This document shows positions 17,615-26,225 of a stretch of DNA of 64,000 nt, piece by piece (positions within the stretch are counted from its first letter, which is position 1; each line of letters starts with the position of its first letter). The stretch spans positions 1 to 64,000 of the forward strand of contig LNEM01000034.1 in NCBI GenBank assembly GCA_001464955.1, given 5' to 3'. This DNA comes from Rhizobiales bacterium Ga0077537. Lineage in GTDB: Bacteria > Pseudomonadota > Alphaproteobacteria > Rhizobiales > Hyphomicrobiaceae. The notes under the pieces were generated by a model, which was not told where the DNA came from, did no database searches, and saw nothing but the letters and a program-made list of their open reading frames with translations. The position numbers and the translations under genes were made by a program.

Positions 17615-19213
17615 CTAGCGATCAAGCCAGATGTCCTCGTAGCGGGCGCCATTGTAGATCGAGTTCTGGTGCAGCACGATCCCCTTCACGTGCGGCTGCC
17701 AGCATGAATAATTGCGGCCGTAGAAGATGATGGGCCGTGCGACGTCGGCGATCAGTCGCTTCTGGATGTCCTTTACCATCGCCTTGCGCTTGGCAACGTC
17801 CAGCTCGCGGGACTGGGCGAATATGGCCTTGTCGACTTCGGGATTGCAGTACTTCGTGTAGTTCCGCTCGGAGGCGCAGGTGTAGTTCTCGATCAGGCCG
17901 GCGTCCGGATCGTCGACGCCGATGCCGGTCAGGTTGAGGCCGACGGCATAATCCTTGCGCGCGACCTTGGCGTGCCAGATCGAGGTATCGACGACCTCCA
18001 GTTCGCCGGCAATGTGAATGGCCTTGAGCTGGTCAATCAGAATGACGGCGGGATCGCGATAAATGGCGATGTCGCGGGTCGACACCTTCACCTGCAGCGG
18101 CTTCTCGGCGGAGTAGCCGAGGCTTTCCATGATCTTCTTCGCCTCGCCCTGTGCCTTGCGGACGGCCTCACCCGTACCGTAACCGGGCAGCTGCGACAGC
18201 TCCTCGATCGTCAATCCCCACTGACCTTCCGGGGCCGGGAGCAGCGCGCCGCCCTTGTTGTTCCGGCCCTCGCTCAGGATGGTGATGAAGGCGTCACGAT
18301 CGAGCGCCATGTCCATCGCCTGGCGTACCTTCGGATTGTCGAAGGGCGGCTTGTCGCGATTGACGATGAGGTTCGTGGACACGTTGGTCGGACGAATTTC
18401 GCAGACTGCGTCCGGCGCCTTCGCCTTGACGTCCTTGACGAGGGGAACCGTGATATCGGCGGAGAAGGTGTAGTCGAACTCACCGGCTGCGAACGCCAGA
18501 ATGCGGGTCGATCGATTGGGAATGATGCGCCACTCGATGCCGTCGAGATAGGGCTTGCCCTTCTTGAAATAATCCGCGTTCTTCACGAAGCGCATGCTTT
18601 CGTTGCGCTTCCATTCCGCGAACTTGAAGGGGCCGGTGCCGACCGGCTCCGTGCGCATCTGCTGGGCGTTCACATGGCAGGGGTACATGGGCGTGTATCC
18701 GGCGGCGAGAAGCTGCAGCAGGCCAGGTTGCGGGGCCTTGAGTTCGACCGTGACCTCATTCGGGCCGTTGCTCGTGACGCCGCTCACATTCTCGAACCAC
18801 ACCTTGCGCGGGTTCTTGCGCAGCTTGTCCCTGGCCGTGCCGAGCAGCAGTTCGAACGTGCATTTGACGTCCGCCGACGAGAATGGCTTGCCGTCGTGCC
18901 ACTTCACGCCTTCGCGCAGCTTGAAGGTGAGTTTCGTGTTCGTCGCATCCCACGACCAACTCGTCGCGAGATCCGGAACGATGGTCTCATTGCTGTTGAC
19001 GGGCTTCGTCTGGTCGAACACGACGAGATTGTTATAGACGCCCATGAAGGGCTCGATCACCGAATTGGTGGCTTCCTCGAGAATGGATCCGGACGGGGCA
19101 TTGTCCCGATGATAGACGCGCAGAACGCCGCCGCTCTTCTGTGCAAAAGCGGGCGCAACATCACTGGCCGTCACGGCGAGAGCCGCAACGGCGCCGATCA
19201 CGAAAGTTTTCAC
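17615..19213 (-). CDS. ABC transporter substrate-binding protein, family 5 (first paralogue)
   Basis: A 532-residue periplasmic SBP_bac_5 protein and the first gene of the importer operon. The start is GTG at 19213, preceded by GGGAGGAAC; the signal peptide (TFVIGAVAALAVTASDVAPAF) ends before AQKSGG. It is strikingly similar along its length to the next gene (shared blocks include VKWHDGKPF, YPCHVNA, NRSTRILAFAA/NRSTRMLSFVS and ERNYTxYCNPE), indicating tandem duplication. The paralogues differ most in loops, so they may feed different ligands into one BCDF transporter. The operon promoter probably lies in the 100 bp between this start and the terminator of the opposite-side gene cluster. Confidence 0.93.
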   Translation of the reverse strand: MKTFVIGAVAALAVTASDVAPAFAQKSGGVLRVYHRDNAPSGSILEEATNSVIEPFMGVYNNLVVFDQTKPVNSNETIVPDLATSWSWDATNTKLTFKLREGVKWHDGKPFSSADVKCTFELLLGTARDKLRKNPRKVWFENVSGVTSNGPNEVTVELKAPQPGLLQLLAAGYTPMYPCHVNAQQMRTEPVGTGPFKFAEWKRNESMRFVKNADYFKKGKPYLDGIEWRIIPNRSTRILAFAAGEFDYTFSADITVPLVKDVKAKAPDAVCEIRPTNVSTNLIVNRDKPPFDNPKVRQAMDMALDRDAFITILSEGRNNKGGALLPAPEGQWGLTIEELSQLPGYGTGEAVRKAQGEAKKIMESLGYSAEKPLQVKVSTRDIAIYRDPAVILIDQLKAIHIAGELEVVDTSIWHAKVARKDYAVGLNLTGIGVDDPDAGLIENYTCASERNYTKYCNPEVDKAIFAQSRELDVAKRKAMVKDIQKRLIADVARPIIFYGRNYSCWQPHVKGIVLHQNSIYNGARYEDIWLDR

Positions 19214-19313
19214 GATCGCGTTCCTCCCTGAAATTCTATTTTCCGGCTCTTGATGGCCGTAGACGGATTTTCGACGCGGATTTTTCCGCTTTTCGATCCG
19301 ATTACCTAAGCAC

Positions 19314-19350
19314 AAAAAAACCGGGCGAATCAAATGCTGATTCACCCGGT
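19314..19350 (-). terminator. Intrinsic terminator closing the catabolic gene cluster
   Basis: On the minus strand a 13-bp stem (ACCGGGTGAATCA pairing with TGATTCGCCCGGT, one G-T wobble) with a short GCATT loop is followed directly by seven T. It lies 46 nt after the stop of the SDR gene and is the best intrinsic terminator in the window. Confidence 0.9.
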
Positions 19351-19396
19351 CGAAATTGCTGCAATTGCGAGTTTGCGCTGCGAAGCCGCCCGGCGG

Positions 19397-20203
19397 TCAA
19401 TCGCCGCCGCGCAACGATGCGCCGCCGTCGACCGGAAGCGCCACGCCGGTAATGAAATTCGCTTCATCGGAGGCGAGAAACAGACAGGCATTCGCCACAT
19501 CCCAGGCGGTGCCCATCTTGCGGCGCAGCGGAACGCGGGCGTCGCGGGCGGCGGCCACCTCCTCGCGCGTCTTCCCCCACTCGCGGGCGCGGGTGTCGAC
19601 GGCCATGGGCGTGTCCATCAGGCCCGGCAGAATGATGTTGCAGCGGATGCCGGCCTCGGCGTTCTGGCGCGCGATCTGCTCGGTGAAGGCGATCATGCCC
19701 ATCTTCGTCGTCTTGTAGGCGACCGTCGGGTAGGTGCTCGACAATGCGGCCACGGACGAGATGGAGAGGATCACGCCCGACTTCTGCTTCTGCATCACGG
19801 GAAGCGTGTGCTTCACGGCCATGATGAAGCCGCGCAGATTGATGGCGCTGACGTTGTCGAAGGCGGCCTCGGTGATCTCGAGCACGTTCTTGTCGCCGCC
19901 GGCAAGGCTCACACCGACGTTGTAGTGCAGCACGTCGACCCGGCCCCAGCGGCGAACGCATTCGGCAACGGCGGCGGCTAGCGTCGCTTCCTTCGTCACG
20001 TCGGCCTGGAAGGCCGCCGCGTCGCCGCCGTCCTTGCGGATCAGCGCCGCCGTTTCCTCGGCGGAGGCCAGATCACGGTCGACGGAGAACACCCTGGCGC
20101 CCTCACGGGCGAAGAGGATGGCCGTGGCGCGGCCGTTGCCCATGCCTTCGCCCGGGCCCTGGCCGGCGCCGATGACGATGGCGACCTTGTCTTTCATGCG
20201 CAT
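19397..20203 (-). CDS. SDR family oxidoreductase
   Basis: This 268-residue classical short-chain dehydrogenase is the last gene of the catabolic cluster. The Rossmann motif is modified to GAGQGPGEGMGNG, an insertion relative to the usual GxxxGxG that also occurs, as GGGAVGDGIGNG, in the paralogous SDR two genes upstream. The catalytic residues are Ser in ILSISSVAAL and YKTTK. Asp in FSVDRD suggests NAD. The first ATG, spaced well after GAGGAG, is chosen. It probably oxidises a hydroxyacyl-CoA or ring hydroxyl intermediate. It is followed by an intrinsic terminator. Confidence 0.9.
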   Translation of the reverse strand: MRMKDKVAIVIGAGQGPGEGMGNGRATAILFAREGARVFSVDRDLASAEETAALIRKDGGDAAAFQADVTKEATLAAAVAECVRRWGRVDVLHYNVGVSLAGGDKNVLEITEAAFDNVSAINLRGFIMAVKHTLPVMQKQKSGVILSISSVAALSSTYPTVAYKTTKMGMIAFTEQIARQNAEAGIRCNIILPGLMDTPMAVDTRAREWGKTREEVAAARDARVPLRRKMGTAWDVANACLFLASDEANFITGVALPVDGGASLRGGD

Positions 20204-20213
20204 TGGTGGCTCC

Positions 20214-20771
20214 TCAGTACATCGGTTTCTCGAGCGGGAACTTGTCGAGATAGGGCTGATAGTCGGGCTCCACGTCGATGCGCATCGAGCCGAGGTAGCG
20301 GACGACGGCGTTGTAGAACGCCATGGTGATCACGAGGTCGGTCAGGCACTCGTTGTCGAAGTGCTTCTGGAGCGCGGCGAAGGTGTCGTCGGTCACGGCG
20401 AGGCCGTTGGTGATCTCGCCGGCTGCCTTCACGATCAGGAGGGCGACCGGCTCGAGGCTCGACGCCTCGCCCTTGCAGGCCGCGATCACGCCGCGGATGT
20501 CGTCCTCGCTGACGCCGAAGTCCTGGCCGATCTTGACGTGGTGCGACCACTCGTAGGGCGCCTGGGTGATCCAGCCGACCGCGAGGATGGCGATTTCGCG
20601 CAGTCGCGGATCGAGGCGGCTCTTGTGGCGGATGTAGCCGCCGAGGCCCTGGAAGGCGCGCGTGGCGCCGGGGCTGTGGGTCATGCACTTGAAGAGCGTG
20701 ATCTCGCGGGCGAGCAGCGACTGCTGGTCCTCCGGCAGGTCGGCTTTCTCGCGGTAGGGCAGGCGGGCCAT
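20214..20771 (-). CDS. Carboxymuconolactone decarboxylase family protein
   Basis: A 185-residue all-helical CMD-domain protein. The core ILAVGWITQAPYEWSHHVKIGQDFGVSEDDI matches the non-redox subgroup: there is no CxxC pair, so AhpD-type peroxidase activity is unlikely. Such proteins act as decarboxylases or lactone/keto-acid processing enzymes in aromatic and alicyclic degradation, and many are unassigned. It sits between two SDR genes (10 and 26 bp gaps), which supports action on a ring-derived intermediate. Confidence 0.85.
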   Translation of the reverse strand: MARLPYREKADLPEDQQSLLAREITLFKCMTHSPGATRAFQGLGGYIRHKSRLDPRLREIAILAVGWITQAPYEWSHHVKIGQDFGVSEDDIRGVIAACKGEASSLEPVALLIVKAAGEITNGLAVTDDTFAALQKHFDNECLTDLVITMAFYNAVVRYLGSMRIDVEPDYQPYLDKFPLEKPMY

Positions 20772-20797
20772 GGCGTTCTCCTCCGGCTGTTGCCGTT

Positions 20798-21619
20798 CTA
20801 TTCGTTGCGGCTCTCGCGCTCGGGCGCCTGCAGGGTGACGCCGCCGTCGACGACCAGCACCTGGCCGGTGATGTAGCGGGCGTGGTCCGACATCAGGAAG
20901 CGGACGGCGTGGCCTATGTCCCAGCCGGTGCCCTCGACGCCGAGGGTGGAGGCCTTGCGGCGGGCGTCGCGGGCCTCGACGCTCATGCCGTTGCCGCGGG
21001 CGTAGACCATCGGCGTGTAGACGGGGCCCGGGGCGACGCAGTTGACGCGGATGCCGTCACGGCCGTGATCCACGGCCATCGCCTGGGTGAGGCCGATCAC
21101 GGCGGCCTTGGTGGTCGTGTAGATCGTGAGGCCGCGCGGGCGGAGCGCCGAGATCGAGGAGATGTTGACGATCGCGCCGCGGCCGGCCGTCTGCTTCATG
21201 GCCGGGATGGCGTGCTTCGCGGTCAGGAACATCACCTCGACGTTGACCTGCATCATGCGCTGCCAGGTCTCCTGCGGCTCGTCGACGACGGTGCCTTTCG
21301 AGGAGATGCCGATGTTGTTGTCGAGGAAGTCGAGGCGACCCCAGCGGTCGACGGCGGCCTCGACCATGCGCTTGCATTCGGCGGGCTTCGTCAGGTCGCC
21401 GCTGTGGGCCTCGGCGGTGCCGCCAGCCTCGCGGATCATGGCGACGGTGCGCTCGGCGAGGGCGAGGTCGGCGTCGACGACGAGCACGCGGGTGCCGGCG
21501 TTGGCGAGCAGGATCGAGGCCGCGCGGCCGTTGCCGATGCCATCACCGACCGCGCCGCCGCCGGCAACGATGGCCACCTTGTCGCGAAGGCCGGGGTCGT
21601 CGGGGATCTGGAATGTCAT
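20798..21619 (-). CDS. SDR family oxidoreductase
   Basis: A 273-residue short-chain dehydrogenase with the expanded nucleotide-binding loop AGGGAVGDGIGNG seen also in its paralogue at 19397. The dinucleotide-binding Asp is in VVDADLALAE; the catalytic Ser lies in NISSISAL and the Tyr/Lys pair in YTTTK. The C-terminus contains GQVLVVDGGVTLQAP. The two SDRs may catalyse successive oxidations or act on stereoisomers. It is followed by the CMD-family gene within 26 bp. Confidence 0.9.
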   Translation of the reverse strand: MTFQIPDDPGLRDKVAIVAGGGAVGDGIGNGRAASILLANAGTRVLVVDADLALAERTVAMIREAGGTAEAHSGDLTKPAECKRMVEAAVDRWGRLDFLDNNIGISSKGTVVDEPQETWQRMMQVNVEVMFLTAKHAIPAMKQTAGRGAIVNISSISALRPRGLTIYTTTKAAVIGLTQAMAVDHGRDGIRVNCVAPGPVYTPMVYARGNGMSVEARDARRKASTLGVEGTGWDIGHAVRFLMSDHARYITGQVLVVDGGVTLQAPERESRNE

Positions 21620-21699
21620 GAACGCGTCCTCTCGGTCGTACCGCTACAGCGCCAGGCCCGCGGCCCCGCTCACCCGATCGCGAGCGAGACCGCTACGGC

Positions 21700-22491
21700 T
21701 CAGCGGCCCTGGAAGTTGGCGACGCGGCGCTCGGCCACCGAGCGGACGCCTTCCTTGAAGTCCTCGGACTTGCGGAGTTCGCTCTGAATCGCGAGTTCGT
21801 GGTCAGTCTGGGCCTTGATGGCGTCGGCGAGGCCAGCGCGTAGCGTGGCGCGTGTTGCGACCACTGCGAGCGGCGCGCTTTCCGAGATCTCCTTGGCCAG
21901 CGCAATCGCGGCCGAACGCACCTCGGCGAGCGGCACCAGCATGTCGGCGAGGCCGATCTTCACGGCCTCTTCGCCGTTGAGACGGCGGCCGGTGTACATC
22001 ATGAGCGCCGACTGCTGCGGTCCGATGAGGCGGGGCAGCGTGTGCGTCAGGCCGAAGCCCGGATGGAAGCCTAGGCGGGTGAAGTTCGCGGAGAAGCGAC
22101 CTTCGGAGCAGGTGACGCGGAAATCCGGCACCAGCGCGAGGCCGAGACCGCCGCCGATGGCCGGGCCCTGTATGGCGCCGACGATGGGCTTCTTCGTGCG
22201 GAACAGGCGGACGGCTTCCTGATAGAGGTGGCCGCCCATCTGGTTCTCGTTCGGGCGGTTGCCGTCCTTGTCGAGCTTGGAGCCGTCACCGAAGTTGGCG
22301 CCGGCGCAGAAGGCCTTGCCCTCGGCGCAGAGCACGCCCGCGCGGACGTTGATGTCCTTGTCGAAGCCCTCGAACGCGTCGGCGATCTGCTTGATCAGCG
22401 ACATGTCGAAGAAGTTGTGCGGCGGGCGGCGGATCTCGACGATGCCGACGTGGCCCTCGGTCGTGACGGCGATATCGGTGAACTGGGTCAT
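21700..22491 (-). CDS. Enoyl-CoA hydratase/isomerase-fold protein lacking both catalytic Glu
   Basis: This 263-residue crotonase-fold protein has the oxyanion-hole segments FCAGANFGDG and AIGGGLGLAL and the later PGFGLTHTLPRLIG. Aligned by eye with canonical hydratases, the first catalytic Glu (GGGCEL) is Gly117 and the second (QPE) is Phe137, so simple water addition to an enoyl-CoA is unlikely. Crotonase-fold enzymes without these residues include dehalogenases, retro-Claisen ring-opening hydrolases and isomerases. The ATG at 22491 is chosen from the spacing of AAGGAGAG and homology; an upstream in-frame extension runs into repeat DNA. It lies in the middle of the catabolic cluster, 196 bp after the acyl-CoA synthetase gene. 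Confidence 0.88.
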   Translation of the reverse strand: MTQFTDIAVTTEGHVGIVEIRRPPHNFFDMSLIKQIADAFEGFDKDINVRAGVLCAEGKAFCAGANFGDGSKLDKDGNRPNENQMGGHLYQEAVRLFRTKKPIVGAIQGPAIGGGLGLALVPDFRVTCSEGRFSANFTRLGFHPGFGLTHTLPRLIGPQQSALMMYTGRRLNGEEAVKIGLADMLVPLAEVRSAAIALAKEISESAPLAVVATRATLRAGLADAIKAQTDHELAIQSELRKSEDFKEGVRSVAERRVANFQGR

Positions 22492-22506
22492 GTGTCTCTC
22501 CTTTTT

Positions 22507-22678
22507 CGCCCCGCCCCTGAGCGCTCGGCGCGTGCGGGGAAAGGGTCGGGGTGAGGGGCTGCAAAACGATGCGGGCTTCAGGATTGCCACGCGGGTGGAT
22601 CAATTGGGGTGGGAAGCAAGCTGCTGCCCCTCACCCTAACCCTCTCCCCATTGCAGTGCAGGAATGGGGAGAGGGGAC
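22507..22678. repeat. Inverted pair of dispersed palindromic repeats (copies A and B)
   Basis: Copy B (22626-22678) has a 13-bp stem CCCTCTCCCCATT with its complement and a leading CCCCTCACCCTAA arm. Copy A (22507-22559) is degenerate but ends GGGTCGGGGTGAGGGG, which is complementary to the outer arm of B. The two therefore form a large inverted pair around about 66 bp of interior. The same arrangement recurs at 26046-26215. Confidence 0.8.
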
Positions 22679-22687
22679 GAGCATGCC

Positions 22688-24853
22688 TCAGGTCGTCACC
22701 TTCACGATGAGGGCGTCGGCGATGGTCGCGCCCTGGCCCTCGGCGTGAACGATGACCGGGTTGAGGTCGATCTCGGCGATGGTATCGGCGTGGTCGGCGG
22801 CGAGTTGCGACAGCTTCACGATCATGTCGACGAGGGCCGCGCGGTCGGCTGCGGGCTGACCGCGGACAGGACCGAGCAATGCCGCGCCCTTGAGGCGCGC
22901 GATCATGGCCTCGGCGTCGGGCGGCGAGATCGGCACCGGCGAGAACACCACGTCCTTCAAGACCTCGACGTGGATACCGCCGAGGCCCAGCATGAGCATG
23001 GGACCGAAGTGGGGATCGCGATTGATGCCCAGAATGACCTCGCGGCCCCTGGCGGCCATGGGCTGGACGAGAACACCTTCCACATGAGCGTCGGGCGCGT
23101 AGGCCCTGGCGGCCGCGAAAATGCGGTCGTAGGCGGCGGCGACAGTGTCCGGTGTCGCGAGGCCCAGCGCTACGGCGCCAGCCTCGGTCTTGTGGAGGAT
23201 GTCGGGCGACTGGACCTTCAGGGCTACCGGGCCGGCGATGGCGCGGGCGGCGTCGAGGGCTGCGTCGCGCGTCGTAACGAGGCGCTCCTGCGAGCCGCCA
23301 CCGAGGCCGAGGCCGTAAGCCGCGAGCACGGGTTTCGCCGCCGCTTCCGTCAGCACCGGCCCCGCCTTCGCGAGCAGCGACGAGGCCTGCTCCTGAGCGT
23401 TCGCGGAGGCGGTGTGCACGACCGGCGTCTTCAGGAAGCGCTCGCGATGGGCCGACCAGTCGGCCATGTGGCGCAAGGTCGAGACGCAGCTCTGCATGTT
23501 GGTGAAAAACGGGAAGCCGGCGCCGGTCACGATCTCGACCGACCGCTGAGCCGGGAGCGTGTAGCTCCACATCATGATCGGCTTCGTCGACGCCGCCTTC
23601 AGCTCGGCGAGCTTGTCGACCTCCTGCTCGAGAGTGTGGGCGCTGCGCGCGCTCATCACGCAGACGACCGCGTCGATCACCGGCGAGGACGCCACGTGGC
23701 TCGCCATGCCCGCATAGCCGAGCTGGCGGATCGCTTGCGCCGTGCCGTCGACCGGGTTCTGCGAGGTGCCGTAGGGCGGGAGCAGCGGATCGATGCGGGC
23801 GCGGGTCGCGGCGTCGAGGGTCGGCACTTCGAGGCCGGCGCCCATGCACGCGTCCGCCATCCAGCCGCCGCCGCCGCCCGAGCCCGTGCAGATGCCGATG
23901 CGGCGGCCGGCCGGCATACGGCCCTTCCAGGCGAGGAAGCCCTGGGCGATGTCGACCATCTCCTCGGTGTGGGTGCCCTCGATGAGGCCGTAGCGCTGGC
24001 TCAGCGCCTGGAACGAGGCGTAGGAGCCGGCGAGAGCCGCCGTGTGGGAGGCTGCGGCGCGGGCACCGGCGTCGGTCTTGCCGATCTTGTTGACGATCAG
24101 CGGGATGCCGGCGCGCAACGCCTTCTCGGCGGCGCGCTTGAAGGTCGCCGGGGACTTGATGTCCTCGATCAGCAGGCAGAACGCGTCGGTCTTGCCGGCG
24201 TCGATCAGGTGCTCGACGATCTCGAAGGTCTCGAGGCAGGCTTCGTTGCCGGTCGTCACGACGTAGTCGAACGCCATCTCCTTCGGACGGCCGCGGTCGT
24301 AGAACGCGAAGCCCATGCCGCCCGACTGGGCGATCACCGCGACGCGGCCACGGCCGCCGCCGGCGGGAACGAGTGGTCCGGCTCCGGGCGCGACGGTCGG
24401 GGAGAACGTCGGGCAGAAATTCTCGGCCGTGGAGGCATGGCCCTCGCAGTTGGGGCCCGTCACGGCCATGCCGTAGCGGCGGGCGACAGCCGCAATCTCG
24501 GCTTGCATGGCGCGGCCGGTCTCGCCGGATTCCTCGGCGAAACCCGACGACAGGATGATGGCCGCCTTGACTCCGGCCTCTCCGCAGCGGGCCAGTTCCT
24601 CGGCGACGAACTTGCCCGGAATGATCAACACGGCGCAGTCGACGCGCTCCGGGCATTCGGCGATCGATGCGTAGGCCTTGAGGCCCTGCACCTCGGCGTG
24701 GCTGCGGCTGATCGGATAGATGCGGCCCTTGTAGGGGTGGGCGAGCATCGTCTCCAGGATGCGGCCGCGCAGGCCCTGGCCGGCCGGCGCGGCGCCGATC
24801 ACGGCAACGCTGCGGGGGCTCAACAAAGCCCCGATGTGAGTCGTCGTCTGCAT
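22688..24853 (-). CDS. Acyl-CoA synthetase, NDP-forming (acetate--CoA ligase family)
   Basis: The 721-residue protein is a fused alpha-beta NDP-forming acyl-CoA synthetase, which activates a carboxylic acid to its CoA thioester through an acyl-phosphate and phospho-His mechanism. An N-terminal CoA-binding domain (SVAVIGAAPAGQGLRG, about 12-140) is followed by ligase subdomains (GPNCEG; VIAQSGGMGFA) and a C-terminal ATP-grasp domain (about 490-715; GPVALKVQSPDILHKTEAGAV). Such fused proteins occur widely in bacterial pathways for aromatic and alicyclic acids. It starts 5 bp after the stop of the first acyl-CoA dehydrogenase, so it belongs to the same transcript, and it is the likely entry enzyme for the imported acid. 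Confidence 0.9.
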   Translation of the reverse strand: MQTTTHIGALLSPRSVAVIGAAPAGQGLRGRILETMLAHPYKGRIYPISRSHAEVQGLKAYASIAECPERVDCAVLIIPGKFVAEELARCGEAGVKAAIILSSGFAEESGETGRAMQAEIAAVARRYGMAVTGPNCEGHASTAENFCPTFSPTVAPGAGPLVPAGGGRGRVAVIAQSGGMGFAFYDRGRPKEMAFDYVVTTGNEACLETFEIVEHLIDAGKTDAFCLLIEDIKSPATFKRAAEKALRAGIPLIVNKIGKTDAGARAAASHTAALAGSYASFQALSQRYGLIEGTHTEEMVDIAQGFLAWKGRMPAGRRIGICTGSGGGGGWMADACMGAGLEVPTLDAATRARIDPLLPPYGTSQNPVDGTAQAIRQLGYAGMASHVASSPVIDAVVCVMSARSAHTLEQEVDKLAELKAASTKPIMMWSYTLPAQRSVEIVTGAGFPFFTNMQSCVSTLRHMADWSAHRERFLKTPVVHTASANAQEQASSLLAKAGPVLTEAAAKPVLAAYGLGLGGGSQERLVTTRDAALDAARAIAGPVALKVQSPDILHKTEAGAVALGLATPDTVAAAYDRIFAAARAYAPDAHVEGVLVQPMAARGREVILGINRDPHFGPMLMLGLGGIHVEVLKDVVFSPVPISPPDAEAMIARLKGAALLGPVRGQPAADRAALVDMIVKLSQLAADHADTIAEIDLNPVIVHAEGQGATIADALIVKVTT

Positions 24854-24858
24854 CGGGA

Positions 24859-26031
24859 TCAGCGCCCCCTCAGGCCGAGACCGGCCGCGATGATGCCACG
24901 CAGCACCTCGGTGGTGCCGCCCTGGATGGTGAGCTTCGGCGCGATCGTGGTGGCGAAGGCGAGCTGCTCCTCGAAGGCGACGCGGTTGGCGAGGTCCTCG
25001 GGCTCGGCGAAGGCCGCGATCTCGCGCACCTTGTGCGGCAGCTTCTGCTCCCAGAGCGTGCCGAGGTCCTTGACGACCGAGCCCTCGACCACCGGCTCCT
25101 TGCCCGCTTGCAGCATGCCGTTCACGGAGACCGACATGCGGCGCAGCGTATGCAGCTGGGCGACCAGACGGCCCAGGCCCTCGGCGGCGCGCAGGTCCGG
25201 CTTCTCGCCGAGAACGCGGACGAGTTCGATCATCACCTGGAAGGTCTCGAGGAAGCGCTCGGGACCGCTCCTCTCGTAGGCGAGTTCGCTGGTCGCCTGC
25301 TTCCAGGCGCCGTCGATCTCCCCGAGCAGGTGGCTGTCGGGCATGAAGGCGTCCTCGAAGACGACCTCGTTGAACTCATGCAAGCCCGAGAGCTGGATGA
25401 TCGGGTTGCAGGAGATACCCTTGGTGTTCTTCATGTCGACAAGGAAGGACGTCAGGCCGTGACGGCGGTTTTCCTTCGTAGGGGCGGACGTGCGGAAAAT
25501 GGCGATCAGGTAGTCGGCGCGGTGGGCGTTGGACGTCCAGATCTTCGAGCCGTTGATCAAGTAGCCGCCGTCGACCTTGGTCGCCTTCGTCTTGGCTGCG
25601 AACAGGTCGGAGCCCGAGCCGGGCTCGCTCATGCCGATGCCGAAGCAGCACTCGCCGCGACAGATGCGCGGCAGGATGTCCATCTTGATGTCTTCGTTGG
25701 CGTACTTGAGGAGCGTCGGGCCGGACTGGCGGTCGGCCGTGAAGAACACCCGCGTCGGGGCGTTGGCGACGCGGAACTCCTCGGTCACGACGTAGCGTTC
25801 GAGGAAGGTGCGCTCGTGGCCGCCGTACTTCTTCGGCCACGTCAGGCCGATCCAGCCCTTCTCGCCGACCTTCCTCGCGAACTCGTAGTTGAAGGCCTCG
25901 TCGCGACCGACGGCGTTCGGATCCCAGGTGCCGGCGGCGATCTCCTGCTTGACGAAGGAGCGCACTTCCTTGCGCAGGTCCTCGCAGACCTTGGGGAGGC
26001 GGATCGGATCGAAGTTCAGGGCGGTTGTCAT
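24859..26031 (-). CDS. Acyl-CoA dehydrogenase, first subunit of an adjacent pair
   Basis: This 390-residue FAD enzyme oxidises an acyl-CoA to the 2-enoyl-CoA. FAD/substrate contacts are seen in GIGMSEPGSGSDL and GGYLINGSKIWTSNAHRADY. The position of the usual C-terminal catalytic Glu (in YEGT) is occupied by Gly in QGGTTEVLRG, whereas Glu253 in LAYERSG sits where isovaleryl-CoA dehydrogenase has its base. The second acyl-CoA dehydrogenase gene lies just upstream on the same strand. Adjacent unlike subunits of this kind form alpha2-beta2 enzymes in steroid-type degradation, so a heteromer is a reasonable inference. The gap to the partner contains a palindromic repeat pair. Confidence 0.9.
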   Translation of the reverse strand: MTTALNFDPIRLPKVCEDLRKEVRSFVKQEIAAGTWDPNAVGRDEAFNYEFARKVGEKGWIGLTWPKKYGGHERTFLERYVVTEEFRVANAPTRVFFTADRQSGPTLLKYANEDIKMDILPRICRGECCFGIGMSEPGSGSDLFAAKTKATKVDGGYLINGSKIWTSNAHRADYLIAIFRTSAPTKENRRHGLTSFLVDMKNTKGISCNPIIQLSGLHEFNEVVFEDAFMPDSHLLGEIDGAWKQATSELAYERSGPERFLETFQVMIELVRVLGEKPDLRAAEGLGRLVAQLHTLRRMSVSVNGMLQAGKEPVVEGSVVKDLGTLWEQKLPHKVREIAAFAEPEDLANRVAFEEQLAFATTIAPKLTIQGGTTEVLRGIIAAGLGLRGR

Positions 26032-26045
26032 GGGCGGTCTCGGCT

Positions 26046-26215
26046 TCTCCCTCTCGCCGCGCTCTGCACTTGCACGGGGAGAGGGTCGGGGTGAGGGGCG
26101 GCGGTCCCGCGGGACTTGCGGGGGTGAGCCTTTGGATCATCTCAGGTTCGGAGCCGGTGGCCGCCCCTCACCCTGACCCTCTCCCCATCGAAGCGCAGCC
26201 GATGGGGAGAGGGGA
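26046..26215. repeat. Inverted pair of dispersed palindromic repeats (copies C and D)
   Basis: Copy D (26162-26215) has a 14-bp perfect stem CCCTCTCCCCATCG with its complement and a 9-nt loop. Copy C (26046-26099) ends GGGTCGGGGTGAGGGG, complementary to the outer arm of D. Size and layout match the pair at 22507-22678, and both sit inside the same operon. Confidence 0.8.
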
Positions 26216-26225
26216 CGAACTCGGT

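Noticed and set aside
22664..25279. 871-codon plus-strand open frame
   Set aside because: It lies opposite the acyl-CoA synthetase and acyl-CoA dehydrogenase genes, crosses both, and has shadow-like composition.
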